Shown: positions 1 to 11,763 of the stretch, in pieces
Layout: every line of letters starts with the position of its first letter
How positions within the stretch are numbered: position 1 is the first letter of the stretch
Assembly (NCBI GenBank): GCA_016195405.1
Contig: JACPZP010000100.1
Coordinates: forward strand, 62,001-126,000
Direction: 5' to 3'
DNA from: Planctomycetota bacterium
GTDB taxonomy: Bacteria; Planctomycetota; Planctomycetia; Gemmatales; Gemmataceae
Length of the DNA stretch: 64,000 bases
Notes under the pieces: generated by a model
What the model saw: only the letters and a program-made list of their open reading frames with translations
The model's database searches: none
Told to the model about the DNA's origin: nothing
Position numbers and translations under genes: made by a program

Positions 1-23
1 CGGTTTCGCGTGCTTCACACAAC

Positions 24-3000
24 TCAGTTCTTTCCTTGTTTCGCCTTCTGCAGCAATTTCGTCACTGAGGGGGTGTTGGGGTAGAGCGCCAGGGCGGCCT
101 CGAATTCGCGGACGGCTTCCGTGTAACGCTTGGCGTCGAGGTGTTTCTGGCCTTCCTGCACGCGGAAGATGTACTCCATTTGCTTGGCCTTGTCCTTCGC
201 CTTGGCGTCGTCCGGACTGTATTTGAGCGCATCCTGATACGCCTTAAAGGCCGCCTCGTATTTCTTGTCTTTTTCCAAGGCGGCGGCGCGGTTCATTTCC
301 TTCTGAAAGTTCTCTCGCGCTTCCGCTTTGGGATCCGTCTTTGGCACATCTTTGGTCTTCGGCACGTCTTTGGTCTTGGGTGCGTCAAGGCCACGCAGCG
401 CCTCTTGCAAGCCGCGCGTCGCCTCGGGATCGCCGGGAACCAACTTGAGGGCGTCGCCGTAGGCTTTCTGGGCGTCGGCAAACTTCTTGGTGGTGAGGGC
501 GGCCGACCCCGACTTGATGAGCCGGCCGTATTCCTGTGAACGGGCTTCGTCCGATTTAGCGCGTTCCCATGATTTCTGGGCCTCGCCTAAAAGGGCTAGG
601 GCTTTCTGGTCTGTGGGAAACAGGCTGGCTGCCTCCTGAAAAGCTTTGACTGCTTCTTCGAACTTTTTGCCCTGCAGCGCGGCTTGTCCGGTTTGAAGGG
701 ATTTCTGGAAGCTTGCGAGCTTCTGTTTCTCCGCTTCTTTCTTTAGAGCTTCCTTCTTAAGCGCTTCCGCGGCGATGGCGTCCTGCGCGGCTTTCTTCCC
801 GGCTTGGGAGTCCTTCAAAGGATCCGCGGCGACCTTATCGCCCGGCGGCGCCTTTCGCACCGCCTCAACAAGCGCTTTGTCGCGCGCTTGCTCGGCTCGG
901 GTTAGGGCGGTGATCACCTCGACGTTGTCCGGGGCGATCTTCTTCGCTTGTTGCAGCTTGTCCACTGCGTCGGCGAACTTTCGCGCCGATAAAGCCGTTT
1001 GACCGTCGCTCACCAATCTCAGCAGGCGAGCGTTTTTCTCTTGGTCCGAAACAGCTTTTTGCCTGGCGGCGTCGATGTCGGTGAGCGCTTTGGTGCGGGC
1101 CGATTCGACCTGCTTCAATCCCGTGAGAACCGCATCGGTTTGGAAGACCTTGCCGGCTTCCTGGAATTTGGTCTTGGCGGCGTCGAATTCCTTCTGGGCC
1201 AGTGCCTTGTTGGCCTGGTCAAGCGTGGCCTTGTAGAGGTCTTGGTTGCGTTTGGCCTCGTGCTCGGCCAGCTTGCGGCGTTCGCGCTCTTTGGCGAGCT
1301 TCTGTTCCAGCGCTTGCCGTTCGGCGTCGCCCTTGGCAATCGTCTTGGCCTGTTCGGTCACTGCATGCGCGAGCAGGGCTTCCGCGGCGTCGCTCTTTTG
1401 CAGGCGGCGGGCAAGCTGCAACGAGGCGATGGCGGCGTCATAGTTGCTCTTGGCCAGCTGAGTCTGCGCTTCACTGAACGCAGCCTTGTAGGCGGCCTTG
1501 TCGCGCTCTTCCTGAAGGCGCTTCTGCTCGCCAAGCGCCGCCGCGGTGCGCTGGCGCTCCATCTGGAGCTGAGCCTGCACGTTCGCCAACTCCAACTCGC
1601 GCTGTTGACGCAGGACCGTTTCGCGAGCCGCGACTTGCTCGGTTGCGCGCACTTGGGCCAAGCGATCGGCCTCCACACGAGCCACGGCAAACTCGCGGAG
1701 TACGTTTTCCTGCGGCGGCGCAATCGCCGTGGCCCCGCTGAAAATGTTGACGGCGAAGCTGAAGTTCTTCGTATTCACGGCAATGCGGGCCTGGCTGAGC
1801 AAGACGCCCTGCGCCCGCCGGCGTTGATCTTCAAGTAGAATGCGATCGACTTCGGCGCGGGCGGCGGCTTCCTGGGCAGCGCGCATGCGGGCCAACTCAG
1901 CGGCCTCGGCCAACTCGCGCGCGCGCCGGCGCGCGGCGCCTTCGTCGAATATGACTACGCCGACGAACAGACCGCGCCGTTGCCGTTCCAGGAATGCAAC
2001 GCGGCCTAGAAAACGCGCCCGTTCCAGATACGCGAGCACTTCGATATGGCCGGGCCGCAGCACGAGGGCGTCGTTGAAAGCGGCAACGGCGACGTCGAAA
2101 TCGCCGCGATCGAGCGCTTGACGGCCACGCAGCACGATTCCGCCGAAGCGATCGCCCACTTCGAGGAACAGCTGGCGCTGGCTCGGATTCATCACCGTGA
2201 CCTGGGCGAGTTCGCCGAGTCGAAGCTTCAGCTCGAACGGATTTTGAACGTGGACCCGGCCCGAGCCTTGCAAGTAGCCGAATTCCGCGTCGAGGAGATA
2301 AGTGGTCACGTCGAAGCTGGCCGTCTGCTGGATGGTCCCAAGGACGAAGTAGCGCACGCCAAGGGCCCGGCCCAGCCATTGCCGCGCGGCTGGGTTTTCC
2401 ATCAAATCGCGCAGGGTTAGCCCCATCTGGCCCATGTACCAGTAAACCTCGCTTGAATCGACGACGTCAAAACTCGGGCTGAAATAAGGAGCGAGGTTGT
2501 AGGCAGTCCACGGGCCGAGACTGGGCGGCACGACGAATGGGTCGCCGGCGACGACGAAGTTCAACACAGCGACGCGCGGACGAAGGACAAGCACTGGCTG
2601 CTCGACGACGACAAAGACGGGCGGAGGCGGCAGGAATGGCCGCACGTTGTCGAGGCGGAGCTGGATATCGAAGTTGCCCGGCGCCAAGGTGAGAGCGAAT
2701 TCGAATTGTCGGTGCGCGTCGCGGAACAGGCCCCTGCGGAAAAGGTTATCGCCCAGGTGCAGGGCCGCATGAAGTAGGCGATGCTTGACGCGGAAGACGA
2801 CCTCGGGGGCGGGCGGCGGGATCACGATGACCTGGCCGGGCGGCGGAGGCGGCGGCAGGTTCTGGAACGCATCCACTCGAAGCCCACCCACAGGCGGTGG
2901 CGGCGCTTGGAACATCGGAGGCGGTGGAGCGGGCACTTCCTTGGCCGGCAGCTGCGGAGGCGGGGGCAGCGGCGCGTTATCCGCCGGCGGCTCCGGGAGC

Positions 3001-4301
3001 TTCGCCTCTTGTGCTTTTTTCTCCTCATAAGCCATCTTTTCCTGGTCGCTCATGAGGAGTTGTTTGCCAAGATCGGGAAGCTGCTTCATCGCATCTTCCG
3101 CTGTTGCAGCGATGATCTTGGCCGTTTGCACGACCAGCCCCGTGCGGACATCGACCAGCCGGGCATTGACCGAAACGCCCGCCAGACGCTGCACGCTTCC
3201 CAGCACTAGAAAGCGGATCTTGGCCAGCTTGCCGAACTCGCGCTGCTGGTTAGGGTCGTCGAGGGCGTTTTGCTCGAATTTCAGCTCGTCGAGAACTTTG
3301 GCGATCTGACCGCGCTCGACGAGATCGAAACGCGGCTTGAGCGTGGACAGAAGCTCCTCCGCGATCCCTTTGCCGGCTTCAGGAAAGCCGACGTCGCCGC
3401 GCACTTCGAAGTCCGCGACGCTGACGTTATCGCGGCGTTTTTGCAGCGCCAGGTTGTACTCATCGATGTCCTGGCGGATTTGCAGCGTGTCCCAGGCCTT
3501 GGCAGCTTCCTGGAGCGCGGCCAGCGCTTCTTCAAGCTGGGCGGGATCGCGGCGCAACTCAGCGGCTCGCTTTCGCAGAGAGTCGTACCTTTCGAGGTTA
3601 GTGCGAAGCTCGCCGACTTGATCTTTCAGGGCGCTATCGTCGCGGATGGTAAGCGCCTGTTCATAGGCGAGGACGGCGGCGCGCAGGTTTTTTTCCTCGA
3701 GAGCCGTCTTTGCCTCGTCGCGTAGACGGCGGAGGCGGGCGTCGTCGTCTTCCTTGGCTTGGACGTTCTGCAGCGCGTCGGCCTGCACGCGAAGCTTGAC
3801 GAGTTGGTCGGCTGCGTCGCCGCCGCCGAATTCCTTGAGAGCGGCCTGAGCGAGTTTTGCCGCCTCGGCGCCTTTGCCGTCTTCCAAAACGGCGCCGATT
3901 TCAGCAACCGTCTTCCGGGCGGCTGTTTGCTGCTCGATTCGGCCCTGGACCTTGGCGATCTCACTCTTGATGAAGTCGTTGTCTTGAAATGATTGGGCCG
4001 TTTCCAACGCGACCAAGGCGTCGGCTAGCTTCTGACCTGCTAAGAGGTTTAGGGCGTCGGCGAGGGCGGCTTCGTACCGATCTTGTTTTTCGTCCGGCGC
4101 GGCCGACAGCGCCACCAGTTCGGCGGTCACCTTGTTGGGCACACCTTTGGCGTCTTGGGTCTGACCAAGGTCTTGAGTCGGAGCGACGACGAGTTCGGGT
4201 CGATTTTTGACGTCGCCCTTGTTTTCGGCCTGCCGCGAGCAACCGGCGAAAATCACATAGGTCATTGCCAAGCAAAGAGAGAGAATCGAGAGACGCCGCA
4301 T
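24..4301 (-). CDS. Large TPR-repeat lipoprotein with two CsgG-like domains
   Basis: About 1425 residues. The start is the ATG at 4301, preceded by a GGAGGTGG ribosome site; it opens a lipoprotein signal (MRRLSILSLCLAMTYVIFAGC, lipobox FAGC). An upstream in-frame extension exists but is not signal-like. Two CsgG/FlgO-like alpha-beta domains are visible: about residues 290-425 (VSVADFEVRG..., 'VLGSVQRLAG') and about 575-700 (RVAVLNFVVAG..., 'VLGTIQQTAS'), separated by a proline-rich segment. The last half is coiled coil followed by roughly seven TPR-like units of the pattern 'G...L..k.f.eA...f..A....P'. A short PKTKDV repeat lies near the C-terminus. CsgG family members act in outer-membrane secretion; here the domains probably serve as an envelope scaffold. 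Molecular function is unknown. The 3' end is at 24. It is divergent from the DUF1549 gene. Confidence 0.85.
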   Translation of the reverse strand: MRRLSILSLCLAMTYVIFAGCSRQAENKGDVKNRPELVVAPTQDLGQTQDAKGVPNKVTAELVALSAAPDEKQDRYEAALADALNLLAGQKLADALVALETAQSFQDNDFIKSEIAKVQGRIEQQTAARKTVAEIGAVLEDGKGAEAAKLAQAALKEFGGGDAADQLVKLRVQADALQNVQAKEDDDARLRRLRDEAKTALEEKNLRAAVLAYEQALTIRDDSALKDQVGELRTNLERYDSLRKRAAELRRDPAQLEEALAALQEAAKAWDTLQIRQDIDEYNLALQKRRDNVSVADFEVRGDVGFPEAGKGIAEELLSTLKPRFDLVERGQIAKVLDELKFEQNALDDPNQQREFGKLAKIRFLVLGSVQRLAGVSVNARLVDVRTGLVVQTAKIIAATAEDAMKQLPDLGKQLLMSDQEKMAYEEKKAQEAKLPEPPADNAPLPPPPQLPAKEVPAPPPPMFQAPPPPVGGLRVDAFQNLPPPPPPGQVIVIPPPAPEVVFRVKHRLLHAALHLGDNLFRRGLFRDAHRQFEFALTLAPGNFDIQLRLDNVRPFLPPPPVFVVVEQPVLVLRPRVAVLNFVVAGDPFVVPPSLGPWTAYNLAPYFSPSFDVVDSSEVYWYMGQMGLTLRDLMENPAARQWLGRALGVRYFVLGTIQQTASFDVTTYLLDAEFGYLQGSGRVHVQNPFELKLRLGELAQVTVMNPSQRQLFLEVGDRFGGIVLRGRQALDRGDFDVAVAAFNDALVLRPGHIEVLAYLERARFLGRVAFLERQRRGLFVGVVIFDEGAARRRARELAEAAELARMRAAQEAAARAEVDRILLEDQRRRAQGVLLSQARIAVNTKNFSFAVNIFSGATAIAPPQENVLREFAVARVEADRLAQVRATEQVAARETVLRQQRELELANVQAQLQMERQRTAAALGEQKRLQEERDKAAYKAAFSEAQTQLAKSNYDAAIASLQLARRLQKSDAAEALLAHAVTEQAKTIAKGDAERQALEQKLAKERERRKLAEHEAKRNQDLYKATLDQANKALAQKEFDAAKTKFQEAGKVFQTDAVLTGLKQVESARTKALTDIDAARQKAVSDQEKNARLLRLVSDGQTALSARKFADAVDKLQQAKKIAPDNVEVITALTRAEQARDKALVEAVRKAPPGDKVAADPLKDSQAGKKAAQDAIAAEALKKEALKKEAEKQKLASFQKSLQTGQAALQGKKFEEAVKAFQEAASLFPTDQKALALLGEAQKSWERAKSDEARSQEYGRLIKSGSAALTTKKFADAQKAYGDALKLVPGDPEATRGLQEALRGLDAPKTKDVPKTKDVPKTDPKAEARENFQKEMNRAAALEKDKKYEAAFKAYQDALKYSPDDAKAKDKAKQMEYIFRVQEGQKHLDAKRYTEAVREFEAALALYPNTPSVTKLLQKAKQGKN
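336..382 (-). repeat. Short in-frame tandem repeat (PKTKDV units)
   Basis: Imperfect 18-base tandem units inside the large TPR lipoprotein gene encode KDVPKTKDVPKTKDVPKT. The unit separates two TPR-like blocks and probably acts as a charged linker whose copy number could vary. Confidence 0.6.
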
Positions 4302-4544
4302 GGTGCCACCTCCATGAGGAGAGATGCCCGGCGCCGCCGGGTTCTTCCTGTGAGATTTCGACATGAAAACTGGCTGCATCATAAGCAAGTGGGCAAAGTG
4401 GGACAAGCCGGCTTGAAGCGAACCCGCGGAAAGGAAACGCCAAGGGGCGACAAACTTGCGCACGGGCAGCAGAAAGGAGCCTGTCATCAATTGTGGCGGG
4501 GTTTTTGTCTCCCGGTCGCGAGTGATGTCGGATAAAATGAGCGC

Positions 4545-7298
<2,754 letters not shown>

Positions 7299-7369
7299 CA
7301 ACTCTGCCCTTGCCTGAACCCGTACAATGGGGCGATGAGTCAAGCGGCCCCGGCTGGAGGCGACGCGGT

Positions 7370-7398
7370 TTGCATCGCCACCGGGCTTGACCTATAGT
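7370..7398 (+). promoter_or_regulatory. Predicted sigma-70-type promoter of riboswitch-protease unit
   Basis: TTGCAT (7370-7375), a 17-base spacer, then TATAGT (7393-7398). The predicted transcription start near 7405 falls directly at the 5' edge of the riboswitch, which supports the assignment. Confidence 0.5.
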
Positions 7399-7404
7399 TG
7401 TGCA

Positions 7405-7517
7405 GACCGTGTCCTGCCGATTCCCGACAACGGCAAACCCACGGCAACGTGGGGACGCAAAGCCATGGGCCGGGCCGCTCACCCCAACGCGGCGTTCTGG
7501 TCGCCAGGTTACCGAAG
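7405..7517 (+). promoter_or_regulatory. Cyclic-di-GMP-I (GEMM-I) riboswitch
   Basis: The conserved GEMM-I core is present: GGCAAACC (7432-7439), a stem CCCACG-GCAA-CGTGGG capped by a GNRA tetraloop (7438-7453), then GGGACGCAAAGCC (7452-7464). A second stem follows (about 7465-7500), and the aptamer closes with GTCGCCAGGTTACCG (about 7500-7514). The base aligning with the ligand-contacting G20 of the Vc2 aptamer is a G, which favours c-di-GMP over the cGAMP variant. The ribosome site AAGGAA (7515-7520) immediately follows the last conserved bases and lies about ten bases before the protease ATG at 7530. Control of translation initiation is therefore the simplest model. Confidence 0.9.
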
Positions 7518-7529
7518 GAATTACACCGC

Positions 7530-9797
7530 ATGAGTCTCCCCATTTGGCCATGGGCCATCCATGGCACAAAGGTCCGCGCGCGCCGGCGTCCTGCCACGAT
7601 TTCACTCGACCTCGAATCACTGGAAGATCGACTAGTGCCGTCGACGACGCTGACCCACGACCAATGGCGTCAGGCGACTTTCCACGTCGATGACGTTTCG
7701 GTCGCCAACTTGCCTGTGACAGGCATCGGCCGCCGCGGCGCTTTGGGAATTCAGGCTCAGGCCGACAGCGCCGCTTCGCTCATTCATCTCGACCAGGTCT
7801 TCGCCGACTACGCTTATCGCGGCGACGGCTATAGCGTCGCCGTCATCGACACCGGCATTGACTACACGCATCCCGACCTTGGCGGCGGTTGGGGCAAGCG
7901 CGTCGTCGCCGGCTACGATTTCGTCAATCACGACAGCAATCCGATGGACGACAACGGCCACGGCACGCACGTCGCCGGCATCATCGGCAGCAGCAGCGCC
8001 ACCTATCCCGGCGTGGCGCCGCACGTGAACCTGATCGCACTCAAGGTGCTCGACGCTTCGGGTAGCGGCAACTTCGGCAACGTCGAAGACGCGCTTCAAT
8101 GGGTCGCCGTCCATCAGGCTCAGTATCACATCGCAGCCGTCAATTTGTCACTCGGCACCGGGGATTTCACGGTCAACCCTTACACGTTTCTCGACGGCGA
8201 TTTCGCCACCCTGAAGTCCGAAGGCGTCTTTATCGCCGTCGCTTCCGGCAACGACTATTACGCGAACAACGGCACGCCAGGCCTAGCCTACCCAGCCATC
8301 AGCAGTCAGGTGGTCTCGGTGGGCGCCGTCTGGGCGGGCAACTTCGGCGCCGTGAGCTGGGTTTCCGGCGCTCGCGACTATTCGACCGCAGCGGATCGGA
8401 TTGTCAGCTTCACGGAACGCGGCCCCGCGCTCGACATTTTGGCGCCGGGCGCGATGATCACCAGCACATACTTGCACGGCGGTTACACGACGATGGCCGG
8501 CACCTCGATGGCCAGCCCAGCCATCGCCGGCGCGGCCGCGATTCTGCACCAAGCCCTCGACGCCACGGGTCATCACATTCAGGCAAGCCAGGATTACATC
8601 CTGAACCTGATGCAGACAACCGGAAAGACCGTCAACGACGGCGACGATGAGAACGACAACGTCGTCAATTCGAGCCTCAACTTCAAACGGCTCGATCTCT
8701 TGGCCGCCCTCAATAAGGTCACGGTCACGAACGCCTCGCCGGTTTTGAGCCCGATTGCGAATCAAACTGCGACCGCGGCTAAGGCGCTGGTCATCACCCT
8801 GAACGCTACCGATCCCAACGGCGACAACATCACTTTCAGCGGACGGGTCATCGGCGGCGGCGGCTCGGCGGTGGCTTACAATCTCGATCAAAGTCTCGGC
8901 CTACGCTATGCCGGCTCGTACTTCACGAACCAATACGGCGCCAATGAAAAATGGATGGTCGGCGCGAGCAACTGGTATTGCATTCTGCCTAACGGTGAAT
9001 TCCGCCGCTGGGCCGGCAGCATGAGCGCGACGCTGCAATCGGCGGCGCTTTTGGCGACGCTTGACCAGTCCTTCTACGCTGACCCAAGCTTGTTGTGGAA
9101 TGCCCAACCGCCTGGAAATGCCCCGGCGACTCTAAGCTTTAGCGGCAACAAGCTGACGATATTTACGCCCGCCACCTACAAAGGCGCGTTTACGGTTGAA
9201 GTGACTGCCAGCGACGGTGCGCTGTCGGCCCAGCAGAGATTCACGGTAGCCGTCAGGCAAGCGAACGTGGCGCCGACTTTGAGTCCGATCGCGAATCAGA
9301 CGGTGGCTTCGGGAAAATCGCTGTCTCTGACCTTGAACGGCGACGACGTCAACGGAGATTCACTGGCCTACAGCGCTCGCGTTCTGGGCGGCACGACGCC
9401 GTCGCAGGCGTATCAACTCAAGCAACAGCTCGGGCTAACGTATCCCGGTTCGTACTTCACCAATTTCTATGGCCACGGCGAGAAATGGCTGAGAGGAACG
9501 AATAATCAGTGGTATTGCATTTTGCCTGACGGCGAGGTGCACCATTGGATGGGCAGCGCTGCGACCACGTTCGCGGCTTCCGGTCTGGTTGCATCCATGG
9601 GCGCCAGCTACTTTGCCGACCCGAGTCTGTTGTGGAACGCGGCAGCTCCGATCGCAACCTCGCTCACCATGAAAATCACGGGCAACACCCTAGCCCTCAC
9701 GCCGCCGGCAAACTACAAGGGCGCGTTTGATGTGGAAGTCACCGTGAGCGACGGTCAGCAAACGGGCACGCAGACCATTCACGTTACCGTAGTTTAA
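7530..9797 (+). CDS. Subtilisin-like S8 exoprotease with tandem C-terminal repeats
   Basis: 755 residues. The ATG at 7530 is chosen because it follows the riboswitch and AAGGAA; the upstream in-frame extension would be riboswitch RNA. The N-terminus lacks a classical signal peptide but carries the planctomycete export-associated motif LESLEDRLVPS. The S8 catalytic triad is Asp107 (VIDTGIDYTHPDL), His144 (NGHGTHVAG) and Ser326 (GTSMASP). Two cadherin/Ig-like C-terminal domains follow (about 400-580 and 585-755), each starting 'PxLSPIANQT'. Each is interrupted by a conserved insertion of about 75 residues with 'LGL.Y.GSYFTN.YG..EKW' and 'WYCILP(N/D)GE'. It is probably a secreted or surface endopeptidase under c-di-GMP control. 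The substrate is unknown. Confidence 0.9.
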   Translation: MSLPIWPWAIHGTKVRARRRPATISLDLESLEDRLVPSTTLTHDQWRQATFHVDDVSVANLPVTGIGRRGALGIQAQADSAASLIHLDQVFADYAYRGDGYSVAVIDTGIDYTHPDLGGGWGKRVVAGYDFVNHDSNPMDDNGHGTHVAGIIGSSSATYPGVAPHVNLIALKVLDASGSGNFGNVEDALQWVAVHQAQYHIAAVNLSLGTGDFTVNPYTFLDGDFATLKSEGVFIAVASGNDYYANNGTPGLAYPAISSQVVSVGAVWAGNFGAVSWVSGARDYSTAADRIVSFTERGPALDILAPGAMITSTYLHGGYTTMAGTSMASPAIAGAAAILHQALDATGHHIQASQDYILNLMQTTGKTVNDGDDENDNVVNSSLNFKRLDLLAALNKVTVTNASPVLSPIANQTATAAKALVITLNATDPNGDNITFSGRVIGGGGSAVAYNLDQSLGLRYAGSYFTNQYGANEKWMVGASNWYCILPNGEFRRWAGSMSATLQSAALLATLDQSFYADPSLLWNAQPPGNAPATLSFSGNKLTIFTPATYKGAFTVEVTASDGALSAQQRFTVAVRQANVAPTLSPIANQTVASGKSLSLTLNGDDVNGDSLAYSARVLGGTTPSQAYQLKQQLGLTYPGSYFTNFYGHGEKWLRGTNNQWYCILPDGEVHHWMGSAATTFAASGLVASMGASYFADPSLLWNAAAPIATSLTMKITGNTLALTPPANYKGAFDVEVTVSDGQQTGTQTIHVTVV

Positions 9798-9805
9798 TAG
9801 TCGGA

Positions 9806-10486
9806 TTAACCCGCTTTGCGGTACGATCGGCCCCAACCGGATTTGGAGCGCCGGCCAAGGAGAAACTCCCAGGCGTCCTGGCCTCGCGAATCATGATCGC
9901 GATCATATCTATCCAGCCGCCGGCGATTGACGAGGAATTGAAAAACCAAACCGACGAGAGCCATCAACGCGCAGATCCAGTTGAGCAGCGTGCCGCCCTG
10001 ATCGGTCCAGGCGACGGCGTCCATGGCGCCGTAGTGGGTGAGAAGCCCCAGGCCGGCATAGGTGATGAAAATGGTGCCGGCGACGCTGCTGAGGGCCATC
10101 ATCGAAAACCGAAACAGGAATAAGCCGATCAAGCCGCTGATGAGAAAGCAGATAAGCGGCTGGTCGAAGCTGGGGATGACAGCCTGGGCCGCGAGAAGGC
10201 CAGCGGTGCCGCCCGCGAGGAACGCCACCAGCCGGACCAGGGCGAGCGCCAACATGCCCGCGGTCAGCGCGAGGAGCACGGCGGCCACAAGCGGTTGCGC
10301 TTTGAACGCCGGGGCTTCATACAGGCCGTAAATCCCTGCCAGCACCGTGGTGATCAACACGATCCAGAAGCGATGACATGACCAGCCGAAGAGCCAAAGT
10401 GCCAAACCAATGACCAGGCCGGCAATGAGCAACGGCGGCGACAAGCCACAGGTATCCGCCAAAATATCTGGGGCAACCAGTTGCAT
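9806..10486 (-). CDS. Multi-pass membrane protein, DUF4203/TMEM198-like
   Basis: 226 residues with about six or seven hydrophobic helices between residues 18 and 185 (for example LLIAGLVIGLALWLFGW and FWIVLITTVLAGIYGLY), followed by a basic, Arg-rich cytoplasmic tail (NRRRLDRYDRDHD...). The small-residue-rich helices resemble the DUF4203/TMEM198 group, but no catalytic motif is visible. It converges with the riboswitch-controlled protease (8 bases apart) and is divergent from fbp. Function unknown. Confidence 0.7.
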   Translation of the reverse strand: MQLVAPDILADTCGLSPPLLIAGLVIGLALWLFGWSCHRFWIVLITTVLAGIYGLYEAPAFKAQPLVAAVLLALTAGMLALALVRLVAFLAGGTAGLLAAQAVIPSFDQPLICFLISGLIGLFLFRFSMMALSSVAGTIFITYAGLGLLTHYGAMDAVAWTDQGGTLLNWICALMALVGLVFQFLVNRRRLDRYDRDHDSRGQDAWEFLLGRRSKSGWGRSYRKAG

Positions 10487-10592
10487 GAGCCGCCTTCGTT
10501 GGCCTCTAATATGTAATCAAGGATGCACTCAAGGGGGGCAGACCGAGGAAGCTAACAAGGACACGAAACCCTGTCAAGACGAGGGCCTCACC

Positions 10593-11591
10593 ATGCCCAG
10601 TTCCATGATGACCGTCGAGCAGCATATCCTCGAAGAGCAACGGCGACACTTCCCGCACTCCAGCGGAGAATTCTCCTGGCTCCTTTCGGGAATCACCTAC
10701 GCCACCAAGATCATTGCCGACAAAGTGCGGCGCGCCGGCTTGGTGGACGTGCTCGGCAGCGCGGGCGTCGAGAATGTCCAGGGAGAAACGCAGCAAAAAC
10801 TCGATGTGCTGGCAAACCAGGCGCTTTTGACGAGCCTGGCGGGCAGGGGCAACGTCGCCATCATGGCGTCCGAGGAAGACGCCGAGCCCATTGTGGTCTC
10901 GCGCGATCGCCAACAAGGCCGCTATGTCGTCGTTTTCGATCCCCTGGACGGCTCGAGCAACATCGACGTCAACGTTTCCGTCGGCACCATCTTCTCCATC
11001 CTCCGCCGCGAACCCGACCCACAGCAGACGCGGCCGCCGCTGGACGACGTGCTGCAGCCGGGCTATCGGCAACTCGCCGCCGGTTACGTTGTTTACGGGT
11101 CGTCAACGATGTTTGTCTACACCTCCGGCAACGGCGTGGCCGGCTTTACGCTTGATCCTTCCGTCGGCGCCTTTGTGCTGAGCTTCGAGAGAATTTCCAT
11201 GCCGGAGAAGGGCAGCCTCTATTCCGTGAATGAAGCCAACGCCGACAGTTTCCCGGACGAATACCGCACCTACCTCGCGCGTCTCCGCGCCGGGTTGGAC
11301 GGCCGAGTCTATTCCTCGCGCTACATAGGCTCCTTGGTTGCCGACTTTCATCGCACGCTTCTCAAAGGCGGCATTTTCCTATACCCGCCGACCAAGGCGA
11401 ACCCCAAGGGCAAGCTACGGCTCATGTACGAGGCGAACCCGATTGCGTTTCTCGCCGAGCAAGCGGGCGGCATGGCCACCGACGGCACGCAGCGCATCCT
11501 CGACATCACGCCGACCGGATTGCATCAGCGCACGCCCTTCCTCGTCGGCGGCAGAGCGGAAATGGAATTGCTTATGGGGATGCTGAACTGA
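10593..11591 (+). CDS. fbp: Fructose-1,6-bisphosphatase class 1
   Basis: 332 residues, the usual class I length, starting at the ATG at 10593. It hydrolyses fructose 1,6-bisphosphate to fructose 6-phosphate and phosphate in gluconeogenesis. Diagnostic motifs are MASEEDAEP and FDPLDGSSNIDVNVSVGTIF (metal-binding loop) in the first half, and KGGIFLYPPTKANPKGKLRLMYEANPIAFL then AEQAGGMATDG in the sugar-phosphate-binding half. The reading frame is open further upstream (to 10410), but that part overlaps the divergent membrane gene and is not family-like. Cytoplasmic; no operon partner is evident. Confidence 0.95.
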   Translation: MPSSMMTVEQHILEEQRRHFPHSSGEFSWLLSGITYATKIIADKVRRAGLVDVLGSAGVENVQGETQQKLDVLANQALLTSLAGRGNVAIMASEEDAEPIVVSRDRQQGRYVVVFDPLDGSSNIDVNVSVGTIFSILRREPDPQQTRPPLDDVLQPGYRQLAAGYVVYGSSTMFVYTSGNGVAGFTLDPSVGAFVLSFERISMPEKGSLYSVNEANADSFPDEYRTYLARLRAGLDGRVYSSRYIGSLVADFHRTLLKGGIFLYPPTKANPKGKLRLMYEANPIAFLAEQAGGMATDGTQRILDITPTGLHQRTPFLVGGRAEMELLMGMLN

Positions 11592-11763
11592 CCCGCAAGC
11601 GGGGTAAACGGCGCAAGTAAGGTGCGTCCGCACTTCCGTCACAATCGTCACAACCCCTCTTTTTGTTCATTTCTCTCCATCTTTTGACCGAAGAATACTG
11701 AGACCATTGCCAGGTCTTGGTGCGTCCTGCATCCGGACCGCGCTCTCCCGACCGAGGAACGCC

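Noticed and set aside
336-382. Tandem 18-base units as a possible CRISPR array
   Set aside because: The repeats are contiguous, lack spacers and encode PKTKDV inside a long gene.
999-1838. 279-residue plus-strand frame within the large TPR lipoprotein gene
   Set aside because: The Leu/Gly/Arg-rich translation is typical of antisense reading of Ala/Lys/Gln coiled coil; no independent support.
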